NCBI RefSeq assembly: GCF_040500525.1
Contig: NZ_CP159403.1
Coordinates: 1,348,001 to 1,412,000 of the forward strand
Source: Azospirillum formosense
GTDB lineage: Bacteria > Pseudomonadota > Alphaproteobacteria > Azospirillales > Azospirillaceae
Reading direction: 5' to 3'
Length of the DNA stretch: 64,000 nucleotides
In this document: piece by piece, positions 1-8,543 of the stretch
How positions within the stretch are numbered: position 1 is the stretch's first letter
How the letters are laid out: the number at the start of each line of letters is the position of its first letter
Made by a program: the position numbers and the translations under genes
Notes under the pieces: generated by a model
Databases searched by the model: none
What the model was told of the DNA's origin: nothing
Seen by the model: only the letters and a program-made list of their open reading frames with translations

Positions 1-796
1 GCTGGAGCGCCAGCCGCGCCAGCAGCGTCCGGTAGAAGCCGACCGTGGACACGAACACCGCCCGCGGGTCGCGGTGGATGTGGATGAAGCGCGCGTCGGG
101 CCAGATCTCCCGCATCATGGCGACCCGCGCGCTGTAGACCGGGTTCTTCAGCAGGATGCAGCGCCCGCCCTGGGCGATCGACACCTTCTCCAGGAAATAG
201 AGGAAGCGGCGTTTCCAGGCCTCCCGCTCCGCCGCCGTGCAGCCGTCGAAATAGAGGCCGCGGCGCAGGTTCTCGTCGAACCGTTCCGGGAAATAGAGGC
301 CATGGTAGAAGGAGACCGGCGACATGTTCGCCAGGGCGATCTCGTCCTCCTGCGGACTGTCGGCCTTGACCGGCACGTTGTCGATGTAGCGCCGCTCCGG
401 CAGGGCGCGGGCCAGCAGCGGCCTCAGGACCGAGCCCAGACCCAGCATGTCCCAGGGCAGGCCGACCGCGAAGGGGTCGATGATGCCGAATTGCGGGTCG
501 CGGCTCAGCACGTTGTAGAGATGGGTCGTGCCGCTGCGCCAATGGCCGAGGATGAAGACCGGCGGCGGCAGGCCGGTGCCCTTCCGCCGCCGCGCCGCCA
601 CCCAGCCGGCCTCGGCCAGCGAGAAGGGCGCGCGCCCCAGCGCCGAGGCCAGCGCCGCCAGCGCCGTCGGCCAGCCGCGCCCGCGCGGAGCGCCGTTGCG
701 CGCCAGCACGGTCAGCAGCGTGACGGCGTCGCAGCCGTACAGCGGATGGTCCGGGATCGGCATCCACCCCCGTCGTCCCGTCATCGGCCTACCCAT
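1..796 (-). CDS. sulfotransferase family protein, C-terminus cut off by window edge
   Basis: Transfers a sulfonate group from PAPS to an unidentified acceptor, judged by family. The product reads MGRPMTGRRG at its start, and carries the PAPS 5'-phosphosulfate loop GHWRSGTTHLYN near residue 90 and the 3'-phosphate motif FIHIHRDPRAVFVST near residue 240. The frame stays open to base 1, so the C-terminus is missing. I chose the ATG at 796 because a strong GGGAGGTG ribosome site lies about 5 bases upstream; another in-frame ATG lies at 784. It is divergent from the MlaC-like gene and could modify a surface glycan or lipid. The acceptor cannot be inferred. Confidence 0.88.
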   Translation of the reverse strand, partial: MGRPMTGRRGWMPIPDHPLYGCDAVTLLTVLARNGAPRGRGWPTALAALASALGRAPFSLAEAGWVAARRRKGTGLPPPVFILGHWRSGTTHLYNVLSRDPQFGIIDPFAVGLPWDMLGLGSVLRPLLARALPERRYIDNVPVKADSPQEDEIALANMSPVSFYHGLYFPERFDENLRRGLYFDGCTAAEREAWKRRFLYFLEKVSIAQGGRCILLKNPVYSARVAMMREIWPDARFIHIHRDPRAVFVSTVGFYRTLLARLALQ

Positions 797-934
797 CCGG
801 ACACCTCCCTTCGACAGCGCCGCGCAGGAGGATAGACCGGGCCGGACGCTGTTACATCCCACACGGACGGTTGAATCCGCCTGCCCCGAACGGGCAGATT
901 TCCACGACCAACGCAGGAGCATGGGAACGCCGCG

Positions 935-1585
935 ATGATTGGTTCCATCTCACGCCGGACCTGGATGCGCGCCGCGCTCGCGCTGGCCGTGCTGGCGGCC
1001 GGCCTGCTGCCGGTCCCCGCCGTGGCGCAGCAGGCCGGGAACACCCCGGGCGCCCGCGCCACGGTGGCGCGGCTGAACGAGGCCATCCTGTCCCTGATGC
1101 GGGAGGCCGCCGGGCGGGAGCCGGCACGGGCGCGGCTCCAGCGTTTCCTGCCGGTGATGCTCGACACCTTCGACCTGGAGGCCGCGCTCCGCGTCGCCGC
1201 CGCTCCCTATTTCGACCAGTCGGCGGAGCCGGAGAAGCGGCAGGCGCTGGACGCCTTCGCCCGGCGCAGCGCCGCGCAGTATGTGGACCGCTTCGACAGC
1301 TACGACGGCCAGCGGATCGAGATCGTCGGCGAACGGCCGGCCCCGCGCGGGATGCTGCTGGTCGACACCGATCTGGTGCGCGCGGGCAAGACGCCGGTGC
1401 GGCTGAGCTACCTGTTGCGTCCGGAAGGCGACCGCTGGCGCATCCTCGACGTGCTGGCGAAGGGCACGGTCAGCCAACTCGCCACCCAGCGCTCGGAATT
1501 CCAGAACACGCTGCGCGGCGGCGGGCTGGCCGCCCTGACGCGCGACCTCAACAGCAACGCCGACCGCATCCTCGGCGGGGCGTGA
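935..1585 (+). CDS. MlaC/Ttg2D-family periplasmic phospholipid-binding protein (HpnM-like)
   Basis: A 216-residue protein with a signal peptide (Arg-rich start, hydrophobic stretch about residues 12-28, AxA cleavage near 31). The remainder fits the MlaC/Ttg2D family, which ferries phospholipids across the periplasm; the conserved YRVxW-like region appears as LSYLLRPEGDRWRILDV. It lies 5 bases upstream of an HpnA-like epimerase, and that pairing suggests the hopanoid-associated subgroup HpnM. No squalene-hopene cyclase is in the window, so a link to hopanoids is inference from family and neighbour only. Confidence 0.82.
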   Translation: MIGSISRRTWMRAALALAVLAAGLLPVPAVAQQAGNTPGARATVARLNEAILSLMREAAGREPARARLQRFLPVMLDTFDLEAALRVAAAPYFDQSAEPEKRQALDAFARRSAAQYVDRFDSYDGQRIEIVGERPAPRGMLLVDTDLVRAGKTPVRLSYLLRPEGDRWRILDVLAKGTVSQLATQRSEFQNTLRGGGLAALTRDLNSNADRILGGA

Positions 1586-1590
1586 GGGGA

Positions 1591-2556
1591 ATGGGGGTCA
1601 CGCTCGTCACCGGTGGCAGCGGTTTCATCGGCGGGCATCTGGTGGCGGCGCTGGCGGCGCGGGGCGAGCGGGTGCGCGTCCTCGACCTCCAGGACCCGCC
1701 GGACGGCCTGCCGCCGGACGTGGAGGTCCGGCACGGCTCCATCCTCGACGCGGCGGCGGTGGCCCGCGCGCTGGATGGGGTGGAGCGGGTCCATCATCTC
1801 GCCGCCGTGGCGACGCTGTGGGACCGCGACCCGACCGTCTTCGACCGGGTGAACCGGCAGGGCACGCGGGTGGTCCTGGACGCGGCGGCGCGGGCGCCGG
1901 GCGTGAAACGCTTCGTCCATTGCTCGACCGAGGCCGTGATGATCGGCCACCCGCCGCCGCGCCGCCTCGATGAGAGCGCCGATCCGGGGCTGGAGGCGCT
2001 GGCCGGTCCCTACTGCCGGTCGAAGTATCTGGCCGAGAAGGACGCGCTGGCCGCCGCGGCGCAAGGGCTGCCGGTGGTGGTGGTCAACCCCACGGCGCCC
2101 ATCGGCCCCGGCGACCGGCTGCCCACCCCGCCGAACGCCATGCTGCGCCTGTTCCGGCGCGGCGGGCCGCGGCTGATCCTCGATTGCGTGCTGAACCTCG
2201 TGGACGTGCGCGACGTGGCGCAGGGCATGATCCTGGCCGCGGAACGCGGACGGATCGGCGAGCGCTACATCCTGGGGGGCGAGGACATCGGGTTGGGCGA
2301 TCTGGCGGAGCGGATCGACCGGCTGTGCGGGAGGGTGCCGCTCCGCCGCCATCCCGTGCCTCCGGCTTTGGCGCTGGCGGCCGCGCGGGTGGAGGAATGG
2401 CTGTCCGACCATGTGACGCGCCGCCCGCCCACCGCGCCGGTGACCGGCGTCCGGCTGGCGCTGGGCGGCGGCGGCTTCGACAGCGGCAAGGCGATGCGGG
2501 AGCTGGGCTACACGGTGCGGCCGCTGGAGGCGAGTTTGCGGGCGGCGTTGGGGTAG
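1591..2556 (+). CDS. NAD-dependent sugar epimerase/dehydratase, HpnA-like (extended SDR)
   Basis: A 321-residue extended short-chain dehydrogenase. The nucleotide-binding GxxGxxG motif is at residues 8-14 (GGSGFIG) and the YxxxK catalytic pair is Y141/K145 (YCRSK). The stretches NPTAPIGPGDRLPTPP and ERYILGGED closely resemble hopanoid-associated sugar epimerase HpnA, a family linked to hopanoid side-chain sugar formation. It starts 5 bases after the MlaC-like gene and is clearly cotranscribed with it. It could instead act on another nucleotide sugar or on a reduced lipid; the assignment rests on motif resemblance. Confidence 0.8.
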   Translation: MGVTLVTGGSGFIGGHLVAALAARGERVRVLDLQDPPDGLPPDVEVRHGSILDAAAVARALDGVERVHHLAAVATLWDRDPTVFDRVNRQGTRVVLDAAARAPGVKRFVHCSTEAVMIGHPPPRRLDESADPGLEALAGPYCRSKYLAEKDALAAAAQGLPVVVVNPTAPIGPGDRLPTPPNAMLRLFRRGGPRLILDCVLNLVDVRDVAQGMILAAERGRIGERYILGGEDIGLGDLAERIDRLCGRVPLRRHPVPPALALAAARVEEWLSDHVTRRPPTAPVTGVRLALGGGGFDSGKAMRELGYTVRPLEASLRAALG

Positions 2557-2562
2557 CGGGTT

Positions 2563-2672
2563 GCCCCCACCCTTCCCACGGCTTCCCCGTGGGCCCCTTC
2601 CCTCCCCCGCTGTCGCAGGAGAGGGAGCTTGATCCCCTCCCCTGCGAAGCGGGGGAGGGTCAGGGTGGGGGC
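2563..2672. repeat. GC-rich inverted-repeat intergenic element, copy 1
   Basis: The ends GCCCCCACCC and GGGTGGGGGC are inverted copies, and inside lies a second arm pair built from CCCTCCCC/GGGGAGGG around a TTGATCCCC-like centre. A closely related copy is at 41324-41413. The right end runs into the 3' end of cueR and supplies its last codons and stop. It probably acts as a transcript-end hairpin between the converging units. Confidence 0.75.
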
Positions 2673-3094
2673 TCGTGGCAGCAACTTCCCCCACCCTCCT
2701 CCAAATCCCGCAGGATCGGGCAATCCGGCCGCTCGTCGCCGTGGCAGGCGTGCGCGAGGTGCTTCAGCGTGTCGCTCATCGCGCGCAGCTCGGCGATCTT
2801 CGCCTCCAGCTCCGCCACATGGTCGAGCGCCACGCGCTTCACCTCGGCGCTGGAGCGGCTGCGGTCCTGCCACAGCCCGACCAGGATCTGGATGCGCTCG
2901 ATGCTGAAGCCCAGCGTCCGCGCCCGCTTGACGAAGCGCAGGACGTTCACGTCGCTCGACGAATAGACGCGGTAGCCCGACGCGGTCCGCCCGGCCTCGG
3001 GGATCAGGCCGATGGACTCGTAGTAGCGGATCAGCTTGGCGTTGACGCCGGAGGCCTTCGCCGCGTCCCCGATGGTCATGCCGCCCACGCTCAT
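2660..3094 (-). CDS. cueR: Cu(I)-responsive MerR-family regulator CueR
   Basis: Copper-sensing activator of the copper efflux genes. The N-terminus is the MerR winged helix (IGDAAKASGVNAKLIRYYES), followed by a dimerisation helix and the Cu(I)-binding loop CHGDERPDC, with the two Cys spaced by seven residues as in CueR. The tail SCCHEPPP resembles the CCHH tail of known CueR proteins. The start ATG at 3094 overlaps the copA stop codon (ATGA), so the two are translationally coupled; a GTG at 3103 is the alternative. The final proline codons and stop lie inside a repeat element. Confidence 0.95.
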   Translation of the reverse strand: MSVGGMTIGDAAKASGVNAKLIRYYESIGLIPEAGRTASGYRVYSSSDVNVLRFVKRARTLGFSIERIQILVGLWQDRSRSSAEVKRVALDHVAELEAKIAELRAMSDTLKHLAHACHGDERPDCPILRDLEEGGGSCCHEPPP

Positions 3095-5487
3095 GGCTTC
3101 CACCCCCGCAGCGACAGCGCGTTCAGCACGACGCTGACCGAACTCAGCGCCATCGCCGCCCCGGCCAGCACCGGGCTGAGCAGGCCCGACGCCGCCAGCG
3201 GAATGCCGACCAGATTGTAGATGAAGGCCCAGAACAGACCCTGGCGGATCTTGGAATAGGTGCGGCGCGACACGTCGATGGAACCGGCGACCAGGGCCGG
3301 ATCGCCGCGCATCAGCGTGACCCCGGCGGTGTGCATCGCCACGTCGGTGCCGGTCGCCATGGCGATGCCGACGTCGGCGGCGGCCAGCGCCGGGGCGTCG
3401 TTGATGCCGTCGCCGACCATGCCGACGACCTTGCCCTCCGCCTTCAGCGTCGCCACCACATCGGCCTTGCCGTCCGGAAGCACCTCGGCGAAGACGCGGT
3501 CGATGCCCAGGTCGGCGGCCACCGCGCGGGCGGCCCCGGCACCGTCGCCGGTGACCATCACCGTCTCCACCCCCTGCGCCTTCAGGGAGCGGACGGCGGC
3601 GCGGGCGCTCTCCTTCACCGTGTCGCCGAAGGCGACAAGGCCCAGCACGCGGCGCTCCGGCGCCGTCTCGGCCAGCCAGGACAGGGTGCGGCCGGCGGAT
3701 TCCAGCGCCGCCGCCCGCGCCTCCAGCACCGCGTCGGACAGGCCGTTCTCCGCGATCAGCCGCTTGCTGCCCAGCAGCAGGGCGCGGCCCTCCACGCCGG
3801 CCGACACGCCGCGCCCGGCCAGCGCCTTGAACCCCTCCGGGGCGGGAGCGGCCACGCCCTGCTCCGCCGCACGGTCGCGGACGGCACGGGCCAGCGGGTG
3901 CTCGCTGCCGGTCTGGAGCGCCGCGGCGAGCCGCAGGAGCTTCTCGTCGTCGACGCCATCCGCGGGCACCAGATCGGTGACGCGGGGCTTGCCCTCGGTC
4001 AGCGTGCCGGTCTTGTCGAAGGCCACGGCGGTGATGGCGTGGGCGTGCTCCAGCGCCTCAGCGTCCTTGATGAGGATGCCGTGGCGGGCCGCAGCCCCGG
4101 TGCCGACCATGATGGCGGTCGGCGTGGCGAGGCCCAGCGCGCAGGGGCAGGCGATGACCAGCACCGACACCGCCGTGATGATCGCCGTCTCCGCGTTCCC
4201 CGTGCCGATCCACCAGCCGACGAGCGTCGCCGCGGCGATGCCCAGCACCACCGGCACGAAGACCGCCGCCACCTTGTCGACCAGCCGCTGGATCGGCGCC
4301 TTGGACGCCTGGGCGCCCTCGACCATGCGGACGATCTTGGCGAGCATCGTCTCGGCGCCCACCGCCACCGTCTCGACCAGCAGCAGCCCGTCCACGTTGA
4401 TCGAGCCGCCGGTGACGCGCGAGCCCGGCGCCTTCTCCACCGGCAGGCTCTCGCCGGTCAGCATGGATTCGTCCACGCTGCCCGCCCCCTCCACGACACG
4501 CCCGTCCACGGGGATGCGCTCGCCGGGGCGGACCGCCACGCGGTCGCCGACGCGCACCTGGGCGATGGGCAGGTCCACCTCGACGCCGTCGCGGCGGACG
4601 CGGGCGGTGTCCGGGCGAAGCTGCATCAGCGCGCGGATCGCGGCCGCCGTCCGTCCCTTGGCGCGGGCCTCCAGCCACTTGCCGAGCAGCACGAAGGTGA
4701 TGAGCACCGCCGACGCCTCGAAATAGAGGTGCGGCGTATGCCCCGGATGCGCCGTCAGCATCGTGTAGACGCTGAGGCCCCAGGCCGCGGAGGTGCCGAG
4801 CGCCACCAGCAGATCCATGTTGCCGGACCCGGCGCGCGCGGCCATGAAGCCGGCCCGGTAGAAGCGCCAGCCCAGCCAGAACTGCACCGGGGTCGCCAGC
4901 AGGAACTGCGCCCAGGGCGGCAGCATCAGGTTCAGCCCCAGCAGGTCCCCGGCCATGCCGAGAACCAGCGGCGCCGACAGCGCGGCGGCGATCAGCACAT
5001 GGTGGAGGTCCCGCCGGTTGCGGTCCTGCGCCGGGTCCTCCGCCGCCGCGGACTCCGTCGCGGAGACGGAAGCGGCGGTGAAGCCGGTCATCTCCACCGC
5101 CTCGGCCAGCCGGGCGGCGTCCACCGTCCCGGCGTAGGCGGTGACGTGCGCCCGCTCCGTCGCGAGGTTGACGGCGGCGGATTCCACACCCGGCACGCGC
5201 AGCAACGCCTTTTCGACGCGCGCGACGCAGGAGGCGCAGGTCATCCCGCCGACCGTCAGGTCGAAGTCCTGCCTCTGCGGTTCGAAGCCGACGGTCTCGA
5301 TGGCCTCCGCCACCGCCCGCGGATCGGGATCGCCCGCGAAGGCGACCCGCGCCCGCTCGGTGGCGAGGTTGACCGACACGCTGGTGACGCCCGGCAGACG
5401 CGACAGCGCCTTTTCAACCCGCCCCACGCAGGAGGCGCAGGTCATGCCGGAGATGCCGATGTCGAGGTCGGTGGTGGTGGCGGACAT
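3091..5487 (-). CDS. copA: Cu(+)-exporting P1B-type ATPase CopA
   Basis: Pumps Cu(I) out of the cytoplasm. The 798-residue protein has two heavy-metal-associated domains (GMTCASC with Cys at 17/20 and 84/87), membrane helices, the actuator TGES, the membrane metal site CPCALGLATP, the phosphorylation motif DKTGTLTEG, and the hinge GDGINDAPAL. The last transmembrane helix has the MALSSVSVVLNAL signature typical of Cu(I) pumps. It is transcribed from a CueR-type promoter immediately upstream and is followed by cueR with a 4-base overlap. Length and motifs are normal for the family. Confidence 0.97.
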   Translation of the reverse strand: MSATTTDLDIGISGMTCASCVGRVEKALSRLPGVTSVSVNLATERARVAFAGDPDPRAVAEAIETVGFEPQRQDFDLTVGGMTCASCVARVEKALLRVPGVESAAVNLATERAHVTAYAGTVDAARLAEAVEMTGFTAASVSATESAAAEDPAQDRNRRDLHHVLIAAALSAPLVLGMAGDLLGLNLMLPPWAQFLLATPVQFWLGWRFYRAGFMAARAGSGNMDLLVALGTSAAWGLSVYTMLTAHPGHTPHLYFEASAVLITFVLLGKWLEARAKGRTAAAIRALMQLRPDTARVRRDGVEVDLPIAQVRVGDRVAVRPGERIPVDGRVVEGAGSVDESMLTGESLPVEKAPGSRVTGGSINVDGLLLVETVAVGAETMLAKIVRMVEGAQASKAPIQRLVDKVAAVFVPVVLGIAAATLVGWWIGTGNAETAIITAVSVLVIACPCALGLATPTAIMVGTGAAARHGILIKDAEALEHAHAITAVAFDKTGTLTEGKPRVTDLVPADGVDDEKLLRLAAALQTGSEHPLARAVRDRAAEQGVAAPAPEGFKALAGRGVSAGVEGRALLLGSKRLIAENGLSDAVLEARAAALESAGRTLSWLAETAPERRVLGLVAFGDTVKESARAAVRSLKAQGVETVMVTGDGAGAARAVAADLGIDRVFAEVLPDGKADVVATLKAEGKVVGMVGDGINDAPALAAADVGIAMATGTDVAMHTAGVTLMRGDPALVAGSIDVSRRTYSKIRQGLFWAFIYNLVGIPLAASGLLSPVLAGAAMALSSVSVVLNALSLRGWKP

Positions 5488-5520
5488 GATCGTCCTTTCT
5501 TCGTCGTCAACCGGCTTCCC

Positions 5521-5551
5521 CAGATAAGGCTTCCAATGATTGGAAGGTCAA
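5521..5551 (-). promoter_or_regulatory. CueR-type promoter/operator for copA-cueR
   Basis: Reading on the minus strand, a -35 TTGACC and a -10 TATCTG are separated by 19 bases, the long spacer typical of MerR-family promoters. The spacer holds the palindrome CTTCCAATCATTGGAAG, the usual CueR site. It lies 34 bases upstream of the copA start. Confidence 0.88.
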
Positions 5552-5566
5552 GGGCGCCGAAAACCG

Positions 5567-5773
5567 TTACGCGACCGGCAGCCCTTCGGCCTCGAAGCCG
5601 GCCCTGTCGAGGGCCGTCCGCAAGGCGTCGGCGCTGGGCGTCCCGCCGACGCGGACGTCCTTCGACTCCAGGTCGATCCGCACATCCTCGACCCCGGCGA
5701 CGGCGCCGAGCGCGCGGCGGACGGAGGCGGCGCAGCCGCCGCAGGTCATGCCGGGAACCTTGAACGCAATCAT
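5567..5773 (-). CDS. copZ: CopZ-like copper chaperone, single HMA domain
   Basis: A 68-residue heavy-metal-associated domain protein that would deliver Cu(I) to CopA. The start MIAFKVPGMTCGGC holds the metal-binding GMTCGGC motif with Cys at residues 11 and 14. The start ATG at 5773 is preceded by a good GGAAGGAG ribosome site, which rules out longer readings. It sits just upstream of the copA promoter on the same strand and has its own CueR-like palindrome. Confidence 0.93.
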   Translation of the reverse strand: MIAFKVPGMTCGGCAASVRRALGAVAGVEDVRIDLESKDVRVGGTPSADALRTALDRAGFEAEGLPVA

Positions 5774-5807
5774 GACGAACTCCTTCCCATACGGTGGTGT
5801 TGCCATC

Positions 5808-5838
5808 AGCGTCCGCCTTCCAGTGATTGGAAGGTCAA
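5808..5838 (-). promoter_or_regulatory. second CueR-like operator upstream of copZ
   Basis: A TTGACC -35 is followed by the palindrome CCTTCCAATCACTGGAAGG, which is nearly the same as the copA site. The -10 at the 19-base position is poor (GACGCT), so this promoter may be weaker or depend more on the activator. It lies 35 bases upstream of copZ. Confidence 0.7.
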
Positions 5839-5911
5839 GAGGAAATTCGCAGCCCCGGTCACTGCCGTGGTACCGCCGGAACCAACCGCTCCGGTCGCGC
5901 ATTCATGGGGC

Positions 5912-6751
5912 ATGGACATCACCCGCCAGCGCAGCTTTCTCCATGACGAAGCCCAATTCGCCCGCGCGCTGGCCCGTGCCGCGGCGGGGGCGATCATCTT
6001 CGCCCTGCCCCTGCTGATGACGATGGAGATGTGGGAGCTGGGCTTCTACATGGACCGCTTCCGGCTGGCCCTGTTCATTCTGGTGACGCTGCCGGTGCTG
6101 TTCGGCCTGTCCTACTTCGCCGGCTTCGAGGAAACCTTCTGCTGGCAGGACGACCTGATCGACGCGCTGTCGGCCTTCGCGGTCGGATTCCTGATGTCGG
6201 CGGCGCTGCTGACCGTCTTCGCCATCGTGCGCCTGGACCAGCCGTTGCCGGAGATCATCGGCAAGATCGCGCTCCAGTCCGTGCCGGCCAGCATCGGCGC
6301 CATGCTGGCGCGCAAGCAGCTCGGCCAGCAGGATGACGCCGACAGGGAGCGCCGCATCCGCTCCAGCTATCCGGGCGAGCTGTTCCTGATGGGGGCGGGG
6401 GCGCTGTTCGTCGGCTTCAACGTCGCCCCGACGGAGGAGATGATCCTGATCTCCTACAAGATGTCGCCCTGGCACGCGGTGGCGCTGGCGGTGCTGTCGC
6501 TGGGATTGCTGCACATCTTCGTCTACACGGTCGGCTTCGCGGGGCAGGAAAACGCCGGGGACGATGGGTTCCTGTCCGTCTTCCTGCGATTCTCGGTCGC
6601 CGGATACGGCATCGCCCTGCTCATCAGCCTCTATCTGCTGTGGACCTTCGAGCGGATCGCCGGCCTGTCGATGATGGAGCTGGTGACCGCCACGGTGGTG
6701 CTGGGCTTCCCGAGCGCGCTGGGCGCCGCCACCGCCCGCCTGATCGTGTGA
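5912..6751 (+). CDS. TIGR02587-type integral membrane protein, function unknown
   Basis: A 279-residue protein with about eight hydrophobic segments, including residues about 25-40, 50-70, 85-105, 155-170 and 190-275. It has the features of the TIGR02587 family (related to DUF2391), which has no established biochemical role. The acidic motif APTEEM falls between two helices. It is followed 14 bases later by a TIGR02588-type gene, its usual partner. It is divergent from copZ, but nothing shows that copper controls it. Confidence 0.8.
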   Translation: MDITRQRSFLHDEAQFARALARAAAGAIIFALPLLMTMEMWELGFYMDRFRLALFILVTLPVLFGLSYFAGFEETFCWQDDLIDALSAFAVGFLMSAALLTVFAIVRLDQPLPEIIGKIALQSVPASIGAMLARKQLGQQDDADRERRIRSSYPGELFLMGAGALFVGFNVAPTEEMILISYKMSPWHAVALAVLSLGLLHIFVYTVGFAGQENAGDDGFLSVFLRFSVAGYGIALLISLYLLWTFERIAGLSMMELVTATVVLGFPSALGAATARLIV

Positions 6752-6765
6752 CGGGAGGGACGCCG

Positions 6766-7191
6766 ATGGCCGACATCCGGGAAAACGACATCGCTTCGAG
6801 GGACGAGGACGGCAGCGCGTCGGTGTCGCGGCTGGCGTGGATCTCGTCGGGGCTGGGGCTCCTGCTGTTCCTGGGCTCGGTGGGGGTTCTGGGTTACGAG
6901 GGCATCACCCGCGGCAGCGGCCCCCCGGTGATCACCGCCACGGTGGAGGCGGTGGTTCCCGCCGGCCCGCGCTGGCTGGCCCACATCCAGATCACCAACG
7001 ACGGCGGCAAGACCGGCGCGAAGGTCCAGGTGGAAGGGCAATTGATGGCGGGCGACGAGGCTTTGGAAACCTCCGTGGCCGAGTTCGACTATGTGCCCGC
7101 CGGCTCCGAGCAGAAGGGCGGCCTGTTCTTCGACCGCGACCCGCGGGCGCACGCGCTGCGCCTGCGCGTGCTGGGCTACGTGGAGCCCTGA
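6766..7191 (+). CDS. TIGR02588-type single-pass membrane protein, function unknown
   Basis: A 141-residue protein with a charged cytoplasmic N-terminus, one membrane helix (about residues 24-44), and an extracytoplasmic beta-rich domain. The combination and its position right after the TIGR02587-type gene identify it as the usual partner, TIGR02588. The ribosome site GGGAGGG is 5 bases before the ATG. The two products probably form one membrane complex; the function is unknown. Confidence 0.78.
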   Translation: MADIRENDIASRDEDGSASVSRLAWISSGLGLLLFLGSVGVLGYEGITRGSGPPVITATVEAVVPAGPRWLAHIQITNDGGKTGAKVQVEGQLMAGDEALETSVAEFDYVPAGSEQKGGLFFDRDPRAHALRLRVLGYVEP

Positions 7192-7250
7192 ACCAAGCGC
7201 CCGCTGGCCTGTTGTCCTGAAACCAGGACCACGAGGACACCGAGCATCCG

Positions 7251-7811
7251 ATGACCCGCCTGACCATCGACGAGGCGCAGCAGCGCATCCGCCTTTTCCT
7301 GACCGGCGACATGGTGGAGGCGCTGCGCGCCGTGGATTACGAATCACCGCCGCTGGCCGAGCAGCCGTCCGGCCTGACGCTGGAGACGGCGCGGCGGGCG
7401 GCGGTGCGCTTCAGCCATGTCGAGGGGGCGTCCGACTGCCTGTACCGCGTCGACGCCTTCGACGAATCGCTGGTGATGCGGCTGCAGCTGAACGTCCGCC
7501 GCTTCGTGGCGATCTATCAGGTGCCGGTGGCCGATCCGGTGGCCAGCGCCACCATCTCCCCGCATTTCGAACGCTGGGCCATCGGCGCCGGCCACGCCGG
7601 CTGGACCATCGGCTGGCGCGACGGCACCGACCCCTGGCAACCCGACCGGCGCGTGGTGGAGACCTACTGCTACGCGATGCTGCCCGAGGATTTCCTCGAC
7701 AACCCGCTGGAGCAGCTCTACTGGCGGACGGACCTCGTGCAGATGACCCGCGCCTTCATGCTGGAGGCCCGCCGCATGGGCATCCGCCTGGCGGTCCCGG
7801 AGGGGTTGTGA
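7251..7811 (+). CDS. conserved hypothetical protein (186 aa)
   Basis: A soluble-looking 186-residue protein with no signal peptide, no membrane helix and no motif I recognise. It is rich in Trp, Tyr and acidic residues (PHFERW, GWTIGWRDGTDPW). Codon use matches its neighbours, and it is followed directly by a hairpin terminator, so it is probably real. It starts 59 bases after the TIGR02588-type gene and may be cotranscribed. No function is proposed. Confidence 0.65.
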   Translation: MTRLTIDEAQQRIRLFLTGDMVEALRAVDYESPPLAEQPSGLTLETARRAAVRFSHVEGASDCLYRVDAFDESLVMRLQLNVRRFVAIYQVPVADPVASATISPHFERWAIGAGHAGWTIGWRDGTDPWQPDRRVVETYCYAMLPEDFLDNPLEQLYWRTDLVQMTRAFMLEARRMGIRLAVPEGL

Positions 7812-7837
7812 AGGTCCCCACGCTCCGCAGGGACCTT
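7811..7837. terminator. bidirectional hairpin between converging genes
   Basis: An 8-base stem AAGGTCCC/GGGACCTT with an 11-base loop begins in the last base of the preceding stop codon and lies 8 bases before the end of the converging pirin gene. The stem is perfect. A weak T-containing stretch follows. Confidence 0.65.
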
Positions 7838-7844
7838 CCTCACC

Positions 7845-8543
7845 TCACGCCAGATCGAACAGCAGCACCTCGGCGCTGACGACGCCGTCCAGCGTCAGAG
7901 CGGTTTCGTTGCTGATCGCGGCGCCGTCGCCTTCCTTCAGGACCTCGCCGTTCAGCCGGACCTGACCGCGGGCGACCTGCACCCAGGCGTGGCGGCCCGG
8001 ACGCAGCTCGTGGGTCACGCTGTCGCCCTCGTCCAGAAGCGTGGCGTAGAGGTCCACGTCCTGGTGGATGGTCACGCTGCCGTCCCGCCCGTCCCCGGAG
8101 CCGACGAGGCGCAGGCGGCCCTGCTTCTCCTCCCGCTCGAACGCCTTCTGCTCATAGCCGGGGACCATCCCCTCCTCGTTGGGCAGGATCCAGATCTGCA
8201 GGAAGTGCACCGGGTCCTTCTTGGACGCGTTGTACTCGCTGTGCCGGATGCCCGACCCGGCGCTCATCCGCTGCACGTCGCCGGGGCGGATGACCGAGCT
8301 GGTGCCCAGCGTGTCCTTGTGCTCCAGCGCGCCGTCGAGGACGTAGGACACGATCTCCATGTCGGCGTGCCCATGGGTGGGGAAGCCGGCGCCGGGGATC
8401 ACGCGGTCGTCGTTGATAACGCGCAGCGCGCGGAAGCCCATATGGGCCGGGTCGTAGTAGTGGCCGAACGAGAAGCTGTGCTTGCTGTTCAGCCAGCCCA
8501 TGTTGACGGCGCCCCGTTCGTCGCGGTTGCGGATCGTGATCAT
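7845..8543 (-). CDS. pirin family protein (YhhW-like bicupin)
   Basis: A 232-residue cupin protein. The metal site of the N-terminal cupin is complete: H57, H59 (PTHGHAD), H101 and E103 (IRHSEY), the same numbering as E. coli YhhW, which has quercetinase activity in vitro. The start ATG at 8543 has the strong ribosome site GAGGAGG 8 bases upstream. The natural substrate is unknown. It is divergent from the TRIC channel gene across 168 bases. Confidence 0.92.
   Translation of the reverse strand: MITIRNRDERGAVNMGWLNSKHSFSFGHYYDPAHMGFRALRVINDDRVIPGAGFPTHGHADMEIVSYVLDGALEHKDTLGTSSVIRPGDVQRMSAGSGIRHSEYNASKKDPVHFLQIWILPNEEGMVPGYEQKAFEREEKQGRLRLVGSGDGRDGSVTIHQDVDLYATLLDEGDSVTHELRPGRHAWVQVARGQVRLNGEVLKEGDGAAISNETALTLDGVVSAEVLLFDLA

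Noticed and set aside
871..1590. Long frame that runs through the MlaC-like gene into the epimerase
   Set aside because: The first part is out of frame with the MlaC-like protein and rich in Arg/Ala/Gly; the real epimerase starts at the ATG at 1591.
3095..3103. GTG start for cueR at 3103
   Set aside because: The ATG at 3094 overlaps the copA stop (ATGA) and fits MerR N-termini better; the GTG would add three residues.
3331..5763. 810-codon plus-strand frame opposite copA
   Set aside because: Antisense to a full CopA with all motifs; the product is His/Arg/Gly-rich as expected from a shadow of GC-rich coding DNA.
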